From DATLLN01 sp963809205 (GTDB taxonomy: Bacteria; Actinomycetota; Thermoleophilia; Gaiellales; JAICJC01), in assembly GCA_963809205.1 (NCBI GenBank), contig CAWEIS010000003.1, forward strand, positions 372,001 through 436,000: 64,000 nt of DNA. The letters run 5' to 3'. Numbering within the stretch: position 1 is the first letter of the stretch; each line of letters starts with the position of its first letter. Below are positions 1 through 7,256 of this stretch, piece after piece. Position numbers and translations under genes: made by a program. The notes beneath the pieces are model-generated. The model was given only the letters and a program-made list of their open reading frames with translations, did no database searches and was not told where the DNA came from.

Positions 1-867
1 ATGGGCCTGGTGGGCGAGTCGGGCTGCGGCAAGACGACCACCATCCTCGGGATCATGGGACTACTGCCGCCGAGCGCCAGCATCGCCGGCCGGATCGAGC
101 TGGAGGGCGAGGAGATCCTGGCCAAGGGCGAGGAGAGCATCGCGCCGCACCGCTGGAACGACGTCGCCATGGTGTTCCAGGGGGCGATGAACGCGTTCAA
201 CCCGGTGCAGCGGATCGGGGACCAGATCGCGGAGCCGATGGAGCTGCACGGCACGGCGACCGGCAAGGCGGCGAAGGCCCAGGTGCGGGAGCTGCTGGAA
301 CTGGTCGGCATCGCCGGATCACGCGCCGACCGGTACCCGCACGAGTTCTCGGGCGGCATGCGCCAGCGCGCCGCCATCGCCCTGGCGCTGGCGTGCCACC
401 CCAAGGTGCTGCTCGCGGACGAGCCGACCACCGCGCTGGACGTGATGGTGCAGGCCCAGATCCTCGAGCTGCTGCTGAGGCTCACCCGCGACCTGGGTCT
501 CTCGCTGATCCTGGTCACACACGACCTGCCGGTGGTCGCCCAGCTGTGCGACCGGGCAGCGGTGATGTACGCCGGCGAGATCGTCGAGATGGGCGACACG
601 CAGACGCTCTATCACGACCCGCGCCACCCGTACACGCGGATGCTGTTCGCCGCGACGCCCGACCTGCTGGGCGACGACGACGTGCTGTCGATCCCGGGCG
701 CGCCCCCGCGCCTCGACCACGAGATTGTCGGCTGCCCGTTCCAGCCCCGCTGCGACTCGGCCTTCGAGCCCTGCCCGACGGTGCATCCGCGGAGGATCGA
801 GCTGGGCGCCGGGCGTGAGGCGATGTGCCACCTGAACGACCCGACCGCGACCGAGGCGGTGTCGTGA
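1..867 (+). CDS. Oligopeptide/dipeptide ABC transporter ATP-binding protein, DppD/OppD type (5' truncated by window)
   Basis: This is a nucleotide-binding subunit that powers import of peptides across the membrane. The Walker A motif GESGCGKTT lies only 5-13 residues from the window edge, whereas family members have about 35-40 residues before it, so the true start is upstream of the window. The signature EFSGGMRQR is at 115-123, Walker B VLLADEP at 136-142, followed by an H-loop (LVTHD). The C-terminal tail has the HPYTRML segment and a CPFQPRC-type cysteine region typical of oligopeptide transporter ATPases. Its TGA overlaps the GTG of the next ATPase by 4 nt, so the two are translationally coupled. 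Permease and substrate-binding genes are presumably upstream. Confidence 0.93.
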   Translation: MGLVGESGCGKTTTILGIMGLLPPSASIAGRIELEGEEILAKGEESIAPHRWNDVAMVFQGAMNAFNPVQRIGDQIAEPMELHGTATGKAAKAQVRELLELVGIAGSRADRYPHEFSGGMRQRAAIALALACHPKVLLADEPTTALDVMVQAQILELLLRLTRDLGLSLILVTHDLPVVAQLCDRAAVMYAGEIVEMGDTQTLYHDPRHPYTRMLFAATPDLLGDDDVLSIPGAPPRLDHEIVGCPFQPRCDSAFEPCPTVHPRRIELGAGREAMCHLNDPTATEAVS

Positions 868-1865
868 GCACGGCGGAGACGCTGCTCGAGGTCGAGGATC
901 TGGTCACGCGCTACCCGGTGCCGCGCGGGTTCGTCGGCGCCATCCGCCGCGAGCCAAAGCTGCAGGTGCACGCGGTCGAGGGGGTGACGTTCAACGTCGC
1001 GCCGGGCGAGATGCTGGCGTTGGTCGGCGAGTCCGGCTGCGGCAAGACGACCACCGCGCAGAGCGTGGTGCGGATGGTCGAGAACGACAGCGGATCGATC
1101 CGCTTCCGTGGCCAGGAGCTCTCGGGTCTGGGGCCGAGCGACATGCGGCCGCTGCGCAAGGACATCCAGATGATCTACCAGGATCCGTACGAGTCGCTCG
1201 ACCCGCGGTTCTCGGTGCGCGACACGATCGAGGAGCCGCTGCTGATCCACGGCGTCAAGACGTCGGGCGAGGACCGCGAGGCGAAGGTGCGCGAGGCCAT
1301 GGAGCGCGCCGGCCTGACGCCGCCCGACCTGTACATCGAGCGCTATCCGCACGAGCTGTCCGGCGGCCAGCGGCAGCGCGTCGCGATCGCCGCCAGCCTG
1401 GTGCTCGATCCCAAGCTGCTGGTCGCCGACGAGCCGGTGTCGATGCTCGACGTCTCCGTCCGAGCCGGCATCCTGCGGCTGCTCGACGGCCTGCGCGCCG
1501 ACGGGATGGGCATCCTGATGATCACCCACGATCTGTCGACGGCGGCACATTTCGCGGACCGCATCTGCGTCATGTACCTGGGGCGGATCGTCGAGGAGGG
1601 GCCGGCCAAGGAGGTCGTGCGGAATCCGCAGCACCCGTACACCAAGGCGCTGATCTCGGTGGTACCGAAGCGCGATCCGCGTCAGCAGACCGAGCCGCAG
1701 ATCCTCCAGGGGGAGACGCCCAACCCGGTGCACGTGCCGGTCGGTTGCCGATTCCACCCGCGGTGCCCGATCGCCGAGGAACGATGCAAGCAGGTCGATC
1801 CCGAGCTGCACCGCGCCGAGGGGTCGAACACGGACGACCACCGCGCCGCCTGCATCATGGTTTGA
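864..1865 (+). CDS. Oligopeptide/dipeptide ABC transporter ATP-binding protein, DppF/OppF type
   Basis: This is the second ATPase of the peptide importer, 333 residues. Walker A GESGCGKTT is at 55-63, the signature LSGGQRQR at 165-172, and Walker B is LLVADEP. The C-terminal part has HPYTKAL and the CRFHPRCP cysteine cluster of the OppF/DppF group. The GTG at 864 is chosen because it gives a 4-nt GTGA overlap with the upstream ATPase and starts just before the first beta-strand; an in-frame ATG at 825 would lie far inside the previous gene. Its stop overlaps a TTG start of the dipeptidase. Which peptides are carried cannot be read from the ATPases, but the peptidases downstream point to short peptides. 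Confidence 0.93.
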   Translation: MSTAETLLEVEDLVTRYPVPRGFVGAIRREPKLQVHAVEGVTFNVAPGEMLALVGESGCGKTTTAQSVVRMVENDSGSIRFRGQELSGLGPSDMRPLRKDIQMIYQDPYESLDPRFSVRDTIEEPLLIHGVKTSGEDREAKVREAMERAGLTPPDLYIERYPHELSGGQRQRVAIAASLVLDPKLLVADEPVSMLDVSVRAGILRLLDGLRADGMGILMITHDLSTAAHFADRICVMYLGRIVEEGPAKEVVRNPQHPYTKALISVVPKRDPRQQTEPQILQGETPNPVHVPVGCRFHPRCPIAEERCKQVDPELHRAEGSNTDDHRAACIMV

Positions 1866-2839
1866 TCGTCGATCTGCATCTCGACCTGTTGCTCGACCTG
1901 GCCCTCCGCCGCGGCTTGGGCGAGCGGGACGTGTTCCGCCGGCGGTACCGGGAGGTGCTCGGGGCCGGGGGCGTCCGCGTGCAGGTGCTGCCCACGTTCG
2001 TCGACGATCCGCTGGTGCCGGAGGCCGCGCTGCGGACGGTGCTGCGTCAGATCGACGCCGCGTGGCGCGAGCAGGAGGAGTCCGAGGGCGCGCTGCGCAT
2101 CGTCACCACCGGTGCGGAGCTGGCCGAGGCGCTGGACTCGGGCGCGGTGGCCGGCATCCTGGCGCTGGAGGGCGTCGAGGCGCTGGGCCGCGAGCCGGCG
2201 CTAATCGCGACGCTGCACCGGCTGGGCGTGCGGATGGCGGGGCTGACGTGGAACCGCTCGAACGACTTCGCCGATGGGCTGGCCGAGGACCGGGGCGTGG
2301 GCGTGACGCCGCTGGGCATCGAGCTGCTGGCTGAGATGGAGCGGCTGGGGATCGCGCTCGACCTGTCGCACCTGACGCCGCACGGCTGCGAGGTCGCGCT
2401 TGGCGCCTTCGGCGGCAGGGTCTGCGCCTCGCATGCCAACGCCCGCGCGGTGGCGCGCAACCCGCGCAACCTGACCGACGACGTCCTGGCGGAGGTCGGC
2501 CGGCGCGGTGGCGTGGTCGGCGTCAACTGCATCCCCGCGTTCCTCGGCCCGGGCGACCCGATCGACCGTGCGGTCGCCCACCACGACCACATCGCCAGCG
2601 TCGCCGGCGGCGGCGCGCCGGCCTTCGGCGCCGACTTCTGTGACTGGCTGGGCGGCGACGATGACGACGTGCCGCTGTTGCCCGACGACCCGACCGAGGA
2701 GGAGCTGGCGCACGCGCGCTCGCCGGAGCCGCCGCGGGAGACGTTCTACGCGGACGTGCTCGGCCGGCTGGGCGAGGCGGTGCGGACCCCGCTGGCCGAG
2801 GGCAACGCCCTGCGGTTCCTCGAGGGGGTGCTGCGGTGA
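1862..2839 (+). CDS. Membrane dipeptidase (renal dipeptidase family, peptidase M19)
   Basis: This is a zinc dipeptidase of the amidohydrolase-type TIM-barrel family that cleaves dipeptides and tolerates D-residues at the C-terminal position (family knowledge). The HxD metal motif is at His6/Asp8 (VDLHLD), the bridging Glu at about 103 (ALEGVEAL), and further His ligands at 170 (LSHLTP) and 191 (ASHANAR). At 325 residues it has the usual size of bacterial members. I place the start at TTG 1862, which overlaps the upstream stop (TTGA) and leaves HxD near the N-terminus; an in-frame ATG at 1745 would bury 39 codons in the previous gene. No signal peptide is visible, so it probably acts on imported peptides in the cytoplasm. 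Confidence 0.88.
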   Translation: MIVDLHLDLLLDLALRRGLGERDVFRRRYREVLGAGGVRVQVLPTFVDDPLVPEAALRTVLRQIDAAWREQEESEGALRIVTTGAELAEALDSGAVAGILALEGVEALGREPALIATLHRLGVRMAGLTWNRSNDFADGLAEDRGVGVTPLGIELLAEMERLGIALDLSHLTPHGCEVALGAFGGRVCASHANARAVARNPRNLTDDVLAEVGRRGGVVGVNCIPAFLGPGDPIDRAVAHHDHIASVAGGGAPAFGADFCDWLGGDDDDVPLLPDDPTEEELAHARSPEPPRETFYADVLGRLGEAVRTPLAEGNALRFLEGVLR

Positions 2840-4185
2840 CGGCGGCGGAGCTGCGGCGCGCGTACGAGACAGGCGAGCGATCGCCGGTCGAGGTGGCCCG
2901 CGAGCATCTGGAGCGGCTCGAGCAGATGGAGGCTGAGCTGAACGCGTTCGTCACCGTCACCCCGGAGCTGGCGCTGGAGGGCGCCGCGGCCGCCGAGCGG
3001 GCGTACGCCGACGGCACCGCGGGCCGGCTGGCCGGCATCCCGGCGACGATCAAGGATCTCGTCCAGCTGGCCGGGGTGCGATGCACGATGGGCTCGGCCG
3101 TCCACGCGGAGCGGGTGTCCTCTGCGGACGACCCGCTGGCCGCGCGGATCCGAGCTGCGGGCGCGGTCATCCTGGGCAAGACCACGACGCCCGAGTACGG
3201 CTGGAAGGGCGAGACGACCAGCCCGGTGACCGGCTCGACCGTGAATCCGTGGAGGCGCGGGCTGACGCCGGGCGGGTCGAGCGGCGGAGCCGCCGCCGCG
3301 GCCGCGGCGGGCGTGGGCGTTGTCCACCAGGGCGGCGACGGCGCCGGCTCGATCCGCATCCCCAGCTCATTCAGCGGCGTGTTCGGGATCAAGCCGACCA
3401 CCGGCACGGTGCCGCAGCCGACGAACAGCGGGCTCTCGTCGCAGGGGCCGATCGCCCGTACCGTCGACGACGCCGCGCTGCTGCTCGAGGTGATGGGCCA
3501 GGTGCGCGTCCGTGAGGGCCTGGACGACGGGATCGACGGGCTGCGCGCCGCGTGGTCGGGCGACCTGGGCTACGCCGCCGTCGACCCCGCCGTGCGCGAC
3601 CTGGCGGAGTCGGCCGCCGTCCGCTTCCGCGAGCTCGGGTGTGCGGTCGAGCAGCGCGACCCCGGGCTGCCCGATCCCTGGCCGGTGGTCGAGGTGATCT
3701 GGGCCTGGAGCCAGTCCCGCGGCGAGGATCAGCGCACGCTCGAGCTGGCAGATCCGGGACGGCGGGCCGTGATCGAGCGCGGCTGGTCGCTGACCGAGGC
3801 CGAGCACGAGCGAGCGCAGGACGAGCGCCGCGCCTACTGCGAGCGCATGGAGGCGTTCTTCGACGACGTCGACCTGCTGCTCACGCCGACGCTGCCGGTG
3901 ACCGCGTTCCCGGCCGGCCGCGACCAGCCAGGCGAGGTGGCCGGGCGGCCCACGGAGTACCTGTCCTGGACCGCCTTCACCTACCCGTTCAACGTCTCCA
4001 GCCAGCCGGCCGCCTCCGTGCCGTGCGGGATGCTGGACGGGCTGCCGGTGGGCCTGCAGATCGTCGGCCCGCGTGGCGCCGACGCCCTGGTGCTGCGCGC
4101 CGCGCGGGCGTTCGAGCAGCTTCAACCGTGGTCGTACGACGGCCTCGATCTGGTATCAACCGCCTCCATGGAGTCAACCATCTGA
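2836..4185 (+). CDS. Amidase signature family amidohydrolase
   Basis: This is a 449-residue amidase signature enzyme that hydrolyses a carbon-nitrogen amide bond. The Ser-cisSer-Lys triad can be placed: Lys73 in TIKDLVQLAG, Ser148 in the GGSSGGAA loop, and the nucleophile Ser172 in DGAGSIRIP. The length and the C-terminal LPVGLQIVGP block are typical of AS-family hydrolases rather than of GatA, and no gatB or gatC is adjacent. The substrate is unknown. Its place between a dipeptidase and an aminopeptidase suggests a peptide-like or acyl-amide substrate (inference). Its GTG start overlaps the previous TGA by 4 nt, and its stop shares one base with the next ATG. Confidence 0.9.
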   Translation: MTAAELRRAYETGERSPVEVAREHLERLEQMEAELNAFVTVTPELALEGAAAAERAYADGTAGRLAGIPATIKDLVQLAGVRCTMGSAVHAERVSSADDPLAARIRAAGAVILGKTTTPEYGWKGETTSPVTGSTVNPWRRGLTPGGSSGGAAAAAAAGVGVVHQGGDGAGSIRIPSSFSGVFGIKPTTGTVPQPTNSGLSSQGPIARTVDDAALLLEVMGQVRVREGLDDGIDGLRAAWSGDLGYAAVDPAVRDLAESAAVRFRELGCAVEQRDPGLPDPWPVVEVIWAWSQSRGEDQRTLELADPGRRAVIERGWSLTEAEHERAQDERRAYCERMEAFFDDVDLLLTPTLPVTAFPAGRDQPGEVAGRPTEYLSWTAFTYPFNVSSQPAASVPCGMLDGLPVGLQIVGPRGADALVLRAARAFEQLQPWSYDGLDLVSTASMESTI

Positions 4186-5123
4186 TGCCCAACCGCTTCC
4201 GCGACCTCGCCGGCCCCGTCGGCCTGCTGCCGACCGGGCCGCGCAACACCATCACCGACGTGCCGGGCGTGCTGGTCGGCCACAGCCAGGCGGGCAGCGG
4301 CGAGCCGACCGGCGTGACGGTGGTCGCGCCGCCGCGGCTGCCGGTGCGTGCCGGCGTGGCGACCACCAACGGCGTCGGCGAGCTGACCAAGAAGCTGGAG
4401 ATCGACGAGTGGGGGATCGTCCAGACGGCGATCTACCTGTGCGGCACGCACGCCCTCGGCATCGTCTATCACGGGGCGATCCTGGCGGAGGGCGGGGATC
4501 CGTCCAACACTTTGATCCCGGTGGTCGGTGAGTGCGACGACTCCGACCTGGCGGACGGTCGCACCGTCACCGTCGAGGACGTGGACGCCGCCCGCGCAGC
4601 GCTCGGGGTGGACGTGCCCGAGGGCAGCGTCGGCAGCGGCACCGGGATGACGTGCTTCGACTTCGCCGGGGGCATCGGCACCGCGTCGCGGGCGATCGGC
4701 GAGCACGCGCTCGGCGTTCTGCTGATGTGCAACTTCGGTGAGCGGGAGCGGCTGACGGCGGGCGGGCTGCGGTTCGACCCGGCCGAGGGACCGCCCCCTC
4801 CCGAGGGCTCGTGCATCGCGGTCTGCGCGACGGACGCGCCGATGACCGCCCAGCAGCTGCGACGGCTCGCGCTGCGCCCGTTGCTCGGGCTGGCGCGCGC
4901 CGGGTCGTACGCGCACGACGGTTCGGGCGAGATCGGCATCGCCTTCACCACAGCCCGGGAGCAGACGCTGGGCAACGAGCAGCTGAACCCGTTCTTCGCC
5001 GCGGCCTACGAGGCGGCGGAGGAGGCGGTCTACAACTGCCTGGTCGCCGAGCGGCCGCCCATGCGCAAGCGCGACGGCCGGGAGCACCCGGAGTTCCCGC
5101 GCAACCTGCTCGCCCGGCCGTGA
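4185..5123 (+). CDS. P1 family peptidase (DmpA/BapA-type D-aminopeptidase or beta-aminopeptidase, S58)
   Basis: This is a 312-residue member of the self-processing Ntn-like DmpA/BapA family. Such enzymes cleave themselves at a Gly-Ser bond to give alpha and beta chains, and the new N-terminal Ser is the nucleophile. The predicted cleavage is Gly208-Ser209 in PEGSCIAVCATDAP, the conserved family site. The N-terminal ITDVPGVLVGH and central GSGTGMTCFDF blocks also fit. Characterised relatives release N-terminal D-residues or beta-amino acids that ordinary aminopeptidases cannot handle (family knowledge). Sitting just upstream of lysine aminomutase genes, release of D-lysine or beta-lysine from peptides is an attractive but unproven role. 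It shares TGATG with the amidase gene. Confidence 0.9.
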   Translation: MPNRFRDLAGPVGLLPTGPRNTITDVPGVLVGHSQAGSGEPTGVTVVAPPRLPVRAGVATTNGVGELTKKLEIDEWGIVQTAIYLCGTHALGIVYHGAILAEGGDPSNTLIPVVGECDDSDLADGRTVTVEDVDAARAALGVDVPEGSVGSGTGMTCFDFAGGIGTASRAIGEHALGVLLMCNFGERERLTAGGLRFDPAEGPPPPEGSCIAVCATDAPMTAQQLRRLALRPLLGLARAGSYAHDGSGEIGIAFTTAREQTLGNEQLNPFFAAAYEAAEEAVYNCLVAERPPMRKRDGREHPEFPRNLLARP

Positions 5124-6049
5124 GCCTCGCCGGCCTGCTGGAGCCGCACGCGACGGTCACGGTCGCCGGGCTGGCCAAGAACGCGGGCAAGACCACGGTC
5201 ATGAACCACCTGCTGGCGTCGCTGGAGGGGCCGTTCGGCCTCGCCTCGCTCGGCCTGGACGGCGAGGCGCGCGACCAGCTGACCGGCCTGGCGAAGCCGC
5301 GGGTGCGGCCTCCGGCCGGCGCGCTTGTGGCGACGGCGGAGAGCCTGGCGGGCGACGCGCCGGTGCGCGCCCGGCTGGGCATGCGGACGTCGGTCGGCGA
5401 GGTCATGCTGGTCGAGAGCACCGGCGAGCCGGTGATCGTCTCTGGCCCGGCGCGACTGGACGAGCTCGACCGAACGCTGGACGCTCTGCGCGCGCTGGGC
5501 GTGCGCAGGATCCTGCTCGAGGGCGCTGTGGGCAGGCTGGGCACGGCGGCGCCAGGCCGGGCCGACGCGGTCGTGCTCGCGGCCGGCGCCTCGCTGGCCA
5601 ACGGCCCGGACGACTACGCGCTGAGGGCCAAGCTCGTCCTGGACGCCCTCGATCTGTCATGCACCGCCGACCCGGCCGACGTCACCGTCCGGCATGCGGC
5701 GGGCTTCGAGGAGGAGACGGCGGCGCTGGTGCCTGCCGGCGGCTCGGCAGAGTTGCAGGGCGCGCTGACCGGCCCGCTGCTGGAACGGCTGCTGCGCGTC
5801 GGCACCCGCTGCACGCTGGTGGTGGCCGACGCCACCCGGGTGCTTGCCCGTCCGCAGCAGGTGGCCCGGGCGCGGCGGGGCGGGGTGGAGGTGCTGGCGC
5901 GCCGGCCGCTGGCGATCGCCGCGGTCACCTCCAGCCCGTTCCATCCCGACCGCCCGCTCGACCCCGGCGAGGCGTTCTCGGCGCTGTCCGACGCGGCGGC
6001 CGGGCGATGGCCCGTGGTGGACGTGGTTTCGGGGAGAATCAGCGAATGA
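5120..6049 (+). CDS. kamB: KamB-like P-loop protein, putative lysine 5,6-aminomutase reactivase subunit
   Basis: This is a 309-residue P-loop NTPase-like protein. The N-terminus has GLAKNAGKTT (17-26), a Walker A loop, followed by LGLDGEA, resembling the LxxxGLDGE-type block I recall from KamB proteins that accompany kamDE in lysine-fermenting bacteria and help reactivate the B12 enzyme with a KamC partner. No KamC is visible in the window. The GTG start at 5120 overlaps the preceding stop (GTGA). Its TGA at 6047-6049 overlaps an ATG that, before the insertion described below, would have been the kamD start; the last codons, stop and following ATG are duplicated at 7230-7256. Family assignment rests on motif memory and context; a CobW/MobB-like G-protein is the main alternative. 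Confidence 0.6.
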   Translation: MSLAGLLEPHATVTVAGLAKNAGKTTVMNHLLASLEGPFGLASLGLDGEARDQLTGLAKPRVRPPAGALVATAESLAGDAPVRARLGMRTSVGEVMLVESTGEPVIVSGPARLDELDRTLDALRALGVRRILLEGAVGRLGTAAPGRADAVVLAAGASLANGPDDYALRAKLVLDALDLSCTADPADVTVRHAAGFEEETAALVPAGGSAELQGALTGPLLERLLRVGTRCTLVVADATRVLARPQQVARARRGGVEVLARRPLAIAAVTSSPFHPDRPLDPGEAFSALSDAAAGRWPVVDVVSGRISE

Positions 6050-6052
6050 GGC
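6026..6052 (+). repeat. 27-bp direct repeat, left copy (kamB end / ancestral kamD start)
   Basis: These 27 bases are repeated exactly at 7230-7256. They hold the last codons and TGA of the KamB-like gene, a GGGGAG ribosome-binding motif and an ATG that overlaps the TGA (ATGA). Flanking bases differ on both sides, so the identity is sharply bounded. Confidence 0.95.
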
Positions 6053-6075
6053 CGCAAGCCGTATAGCTACGCGGA

Positions 6076-6819
6076 ATGGATCCTCCGGTGATTCTCTCCG
6101 ACTTCGAGGACGCGTTCGGCCAGCAACTCCGGGACGGCGTCGCCGGCACCGCGGGCGACGCACATCTAGAGCGGGACGACGGCTCCGTCGGCCGGGCGAT
6201 GGCGGCAGTGAACTTCCTGCTCCCCTACACCGAATGGGGGACGGCAGAGCGGCAGGTATTCGACCAGATCCGAGGCCGAGTCCTCGACGTCGGATGCGGC
6301 GCAGGGAGGCACAGCTTGGAGGCGCAGCACCGCGGCCTGGAGACCGTCGCAATTGACATCTCACCCGGCGCGGTCGAGGTCAGCCGCGGCCGCGGTGTCC
6401 GGGACGTCAGACTGCTCCCAATGGCGGAGGTGGACGAGCGGCTAGGGACGTTCGACTCCGTGCTGATGATGTGCGGCAACTTCGGCCTGGCCGGCTCCGC
6501 TGGCGAGACCGAGCGGTGGCTGCGAAGGATGCACCGGTTGACGTCGCCACGCGGGCGGATCCTGCTCGACACCGTCGACCCGTACCCGGATGCAGACGCG
6601 CAGTACCTCGCCTACATGGCGCGAAATCGAGCTCGCGGCGCACTGCCTGGGCAGGTAACGATCCGGATCCGCTACGGCGAGCGCGTGACGCCTTGGCTCG
6701 ACCTGCTGCTGGTGTCGCCGTCCGAACTCACCGAGCTCGCACACCGCGCAGGCTGGCGGGTGCGGCAGGTGGTGTCCGGCGAACCGCCGGATTTCTACGC
6801 GGTGCTGGAGAAGGCATGA
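6076..6819 (+). CDS. Class I SAM-dependent methyltransferase (inserted between kamB and kamD)
   Basis: This is a 247-residue Rossmann-fold methyltransferase. Motif I, VLDVGCGAG, is at about 69-77, followed by an acidic post-I strand end (VAIDIS) and a motif IV-like region at FDSVLMMCGNFG. The substrate cannot be inferred; the C-terminal half has no recognisable target-binding domain. It is the only gene in this part of the operon that does not overlap a neighbour: 26 bp separate it from the KamB-like stop and 430 bp from kamD. Its codons include more A/T-ending choices than the flanking kam genes, which supports a separate origin. The ATG at 6076 is the only suitable start. Confidence 0.85.
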   Translation: MDPPVILSDFEDAFGQQLRDGVAGTAGDAHLERDDGSVGRAMAAVNFLLPYTEWGTAERQVFDQIRGRVLDVGCGAGRHSLEAQHRGLETVAIDISPGAVEVSRGRGVRDVRLLPMAEVDERLGTFDSVLMMCGNFGLAGSAGETERWLRRMHRLTSPRGRILLDTVDPYPDADAQYLAYMARNRARGALPGQVTIRIRYGERVTPWLDLLLVSPSELTELAHRAGWRVRQVVSGEPPDFYAVLEKA

Positions 6820-7229
6820 AGCGTGGAGGCGGACGGCGAGGTCGCGGCCGACGGCCCGCTCCATGGCTCCGTCGGGCGGGGTCCTCGCCGTCCTGGCAGA
6901 TCTAGGCGCTGGGGGAGCAGCGCCCGTGACGAATGATACATGCGCCTGCACGGCCGGAAAGTGACGTGTTATCCTCGCGCGGGGGCAAATGGGGGCGACG
7001 ACCACTGAGCCTCCCCGGTCGTGGTAGCCGCCCCCGCGTCCCTCTACTCGTCGGTCGCTCGGTAGCGTCGGACGGCCGCCGCCCACCGTGACGACGTTCT
7101 CGGCCGACGTGATCTCAACGCGCTTCCGTGGGCACCTCGGGGGCACACCAGCACGTGATACGGCGGCAAGTACAGCACCCTTGAACGGCTTAGCCATGCG
7201 GAACCGGCCTGGGTAGGCGGCCCGGTTTT
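6820..7229. other. Non-coding right part of the insert, with two hairpins
   Basis: No open frame here looks like a protein. Two structures are visible. At 6991-7035, GGGGGCG pairs with CGCCCCC and the inner ACCAC (7001-7005) with GTGGT (7021-7025). At 7202-7227, AACCGG pairs with CCGGTT, with two further pairs across one bulged base, followed by TT and then the right-hand repeat. The second looks like a weak plus-strand terminator at the insert's right edge. The first could be a small RNA element or a recombination-site remnant. Confidence 0.4.
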
Positions 7230-7256
7230 GTTTCGGGGAGAATCAGCGAATGAGGC
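7230..7256 (+). repeat. 27-bp direct repeat, right copy (kamD RBS and start)
   Basis: This is an exact copy of 6026-6052. Here its ATG at 7250 is the functional kamD start and its GGGGAG motif is the ribosome-binding site. Confidence 0.95.

Larger units (their letters stand above)
6053..7229. mobile_element. Inserted 1.2-kb segment between kamB and kamD, flanked by 27-bp direct repeats
   Basis: The segment interrupts what would otherwise be a 4-nt ATGA junction between the KamB-like gene and kamD. It holds one complete methyltransferase gene (6076-6819) followed by about 410 bp without a convincing gene. No transposase or integrase is present, so it is not an autonomous element. The exact flanking duplication leaves kamB intact and restores an RBS and ATG for kamD. 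It could be a non-autonomous insertion with a long target duplication, a passenger left by site-specific recombination with a 27-bp core, or the remnant of a tandem duplication. A chimeric assembly join is also possible. Confidence 0.6.

Noticed and set aside
6950..7229. Possible tmRNA or other large structured RNA in the insert
   Set aside because: No tag-peptide frame, no tRNA-like ends and no fully paired acceptor could be found.
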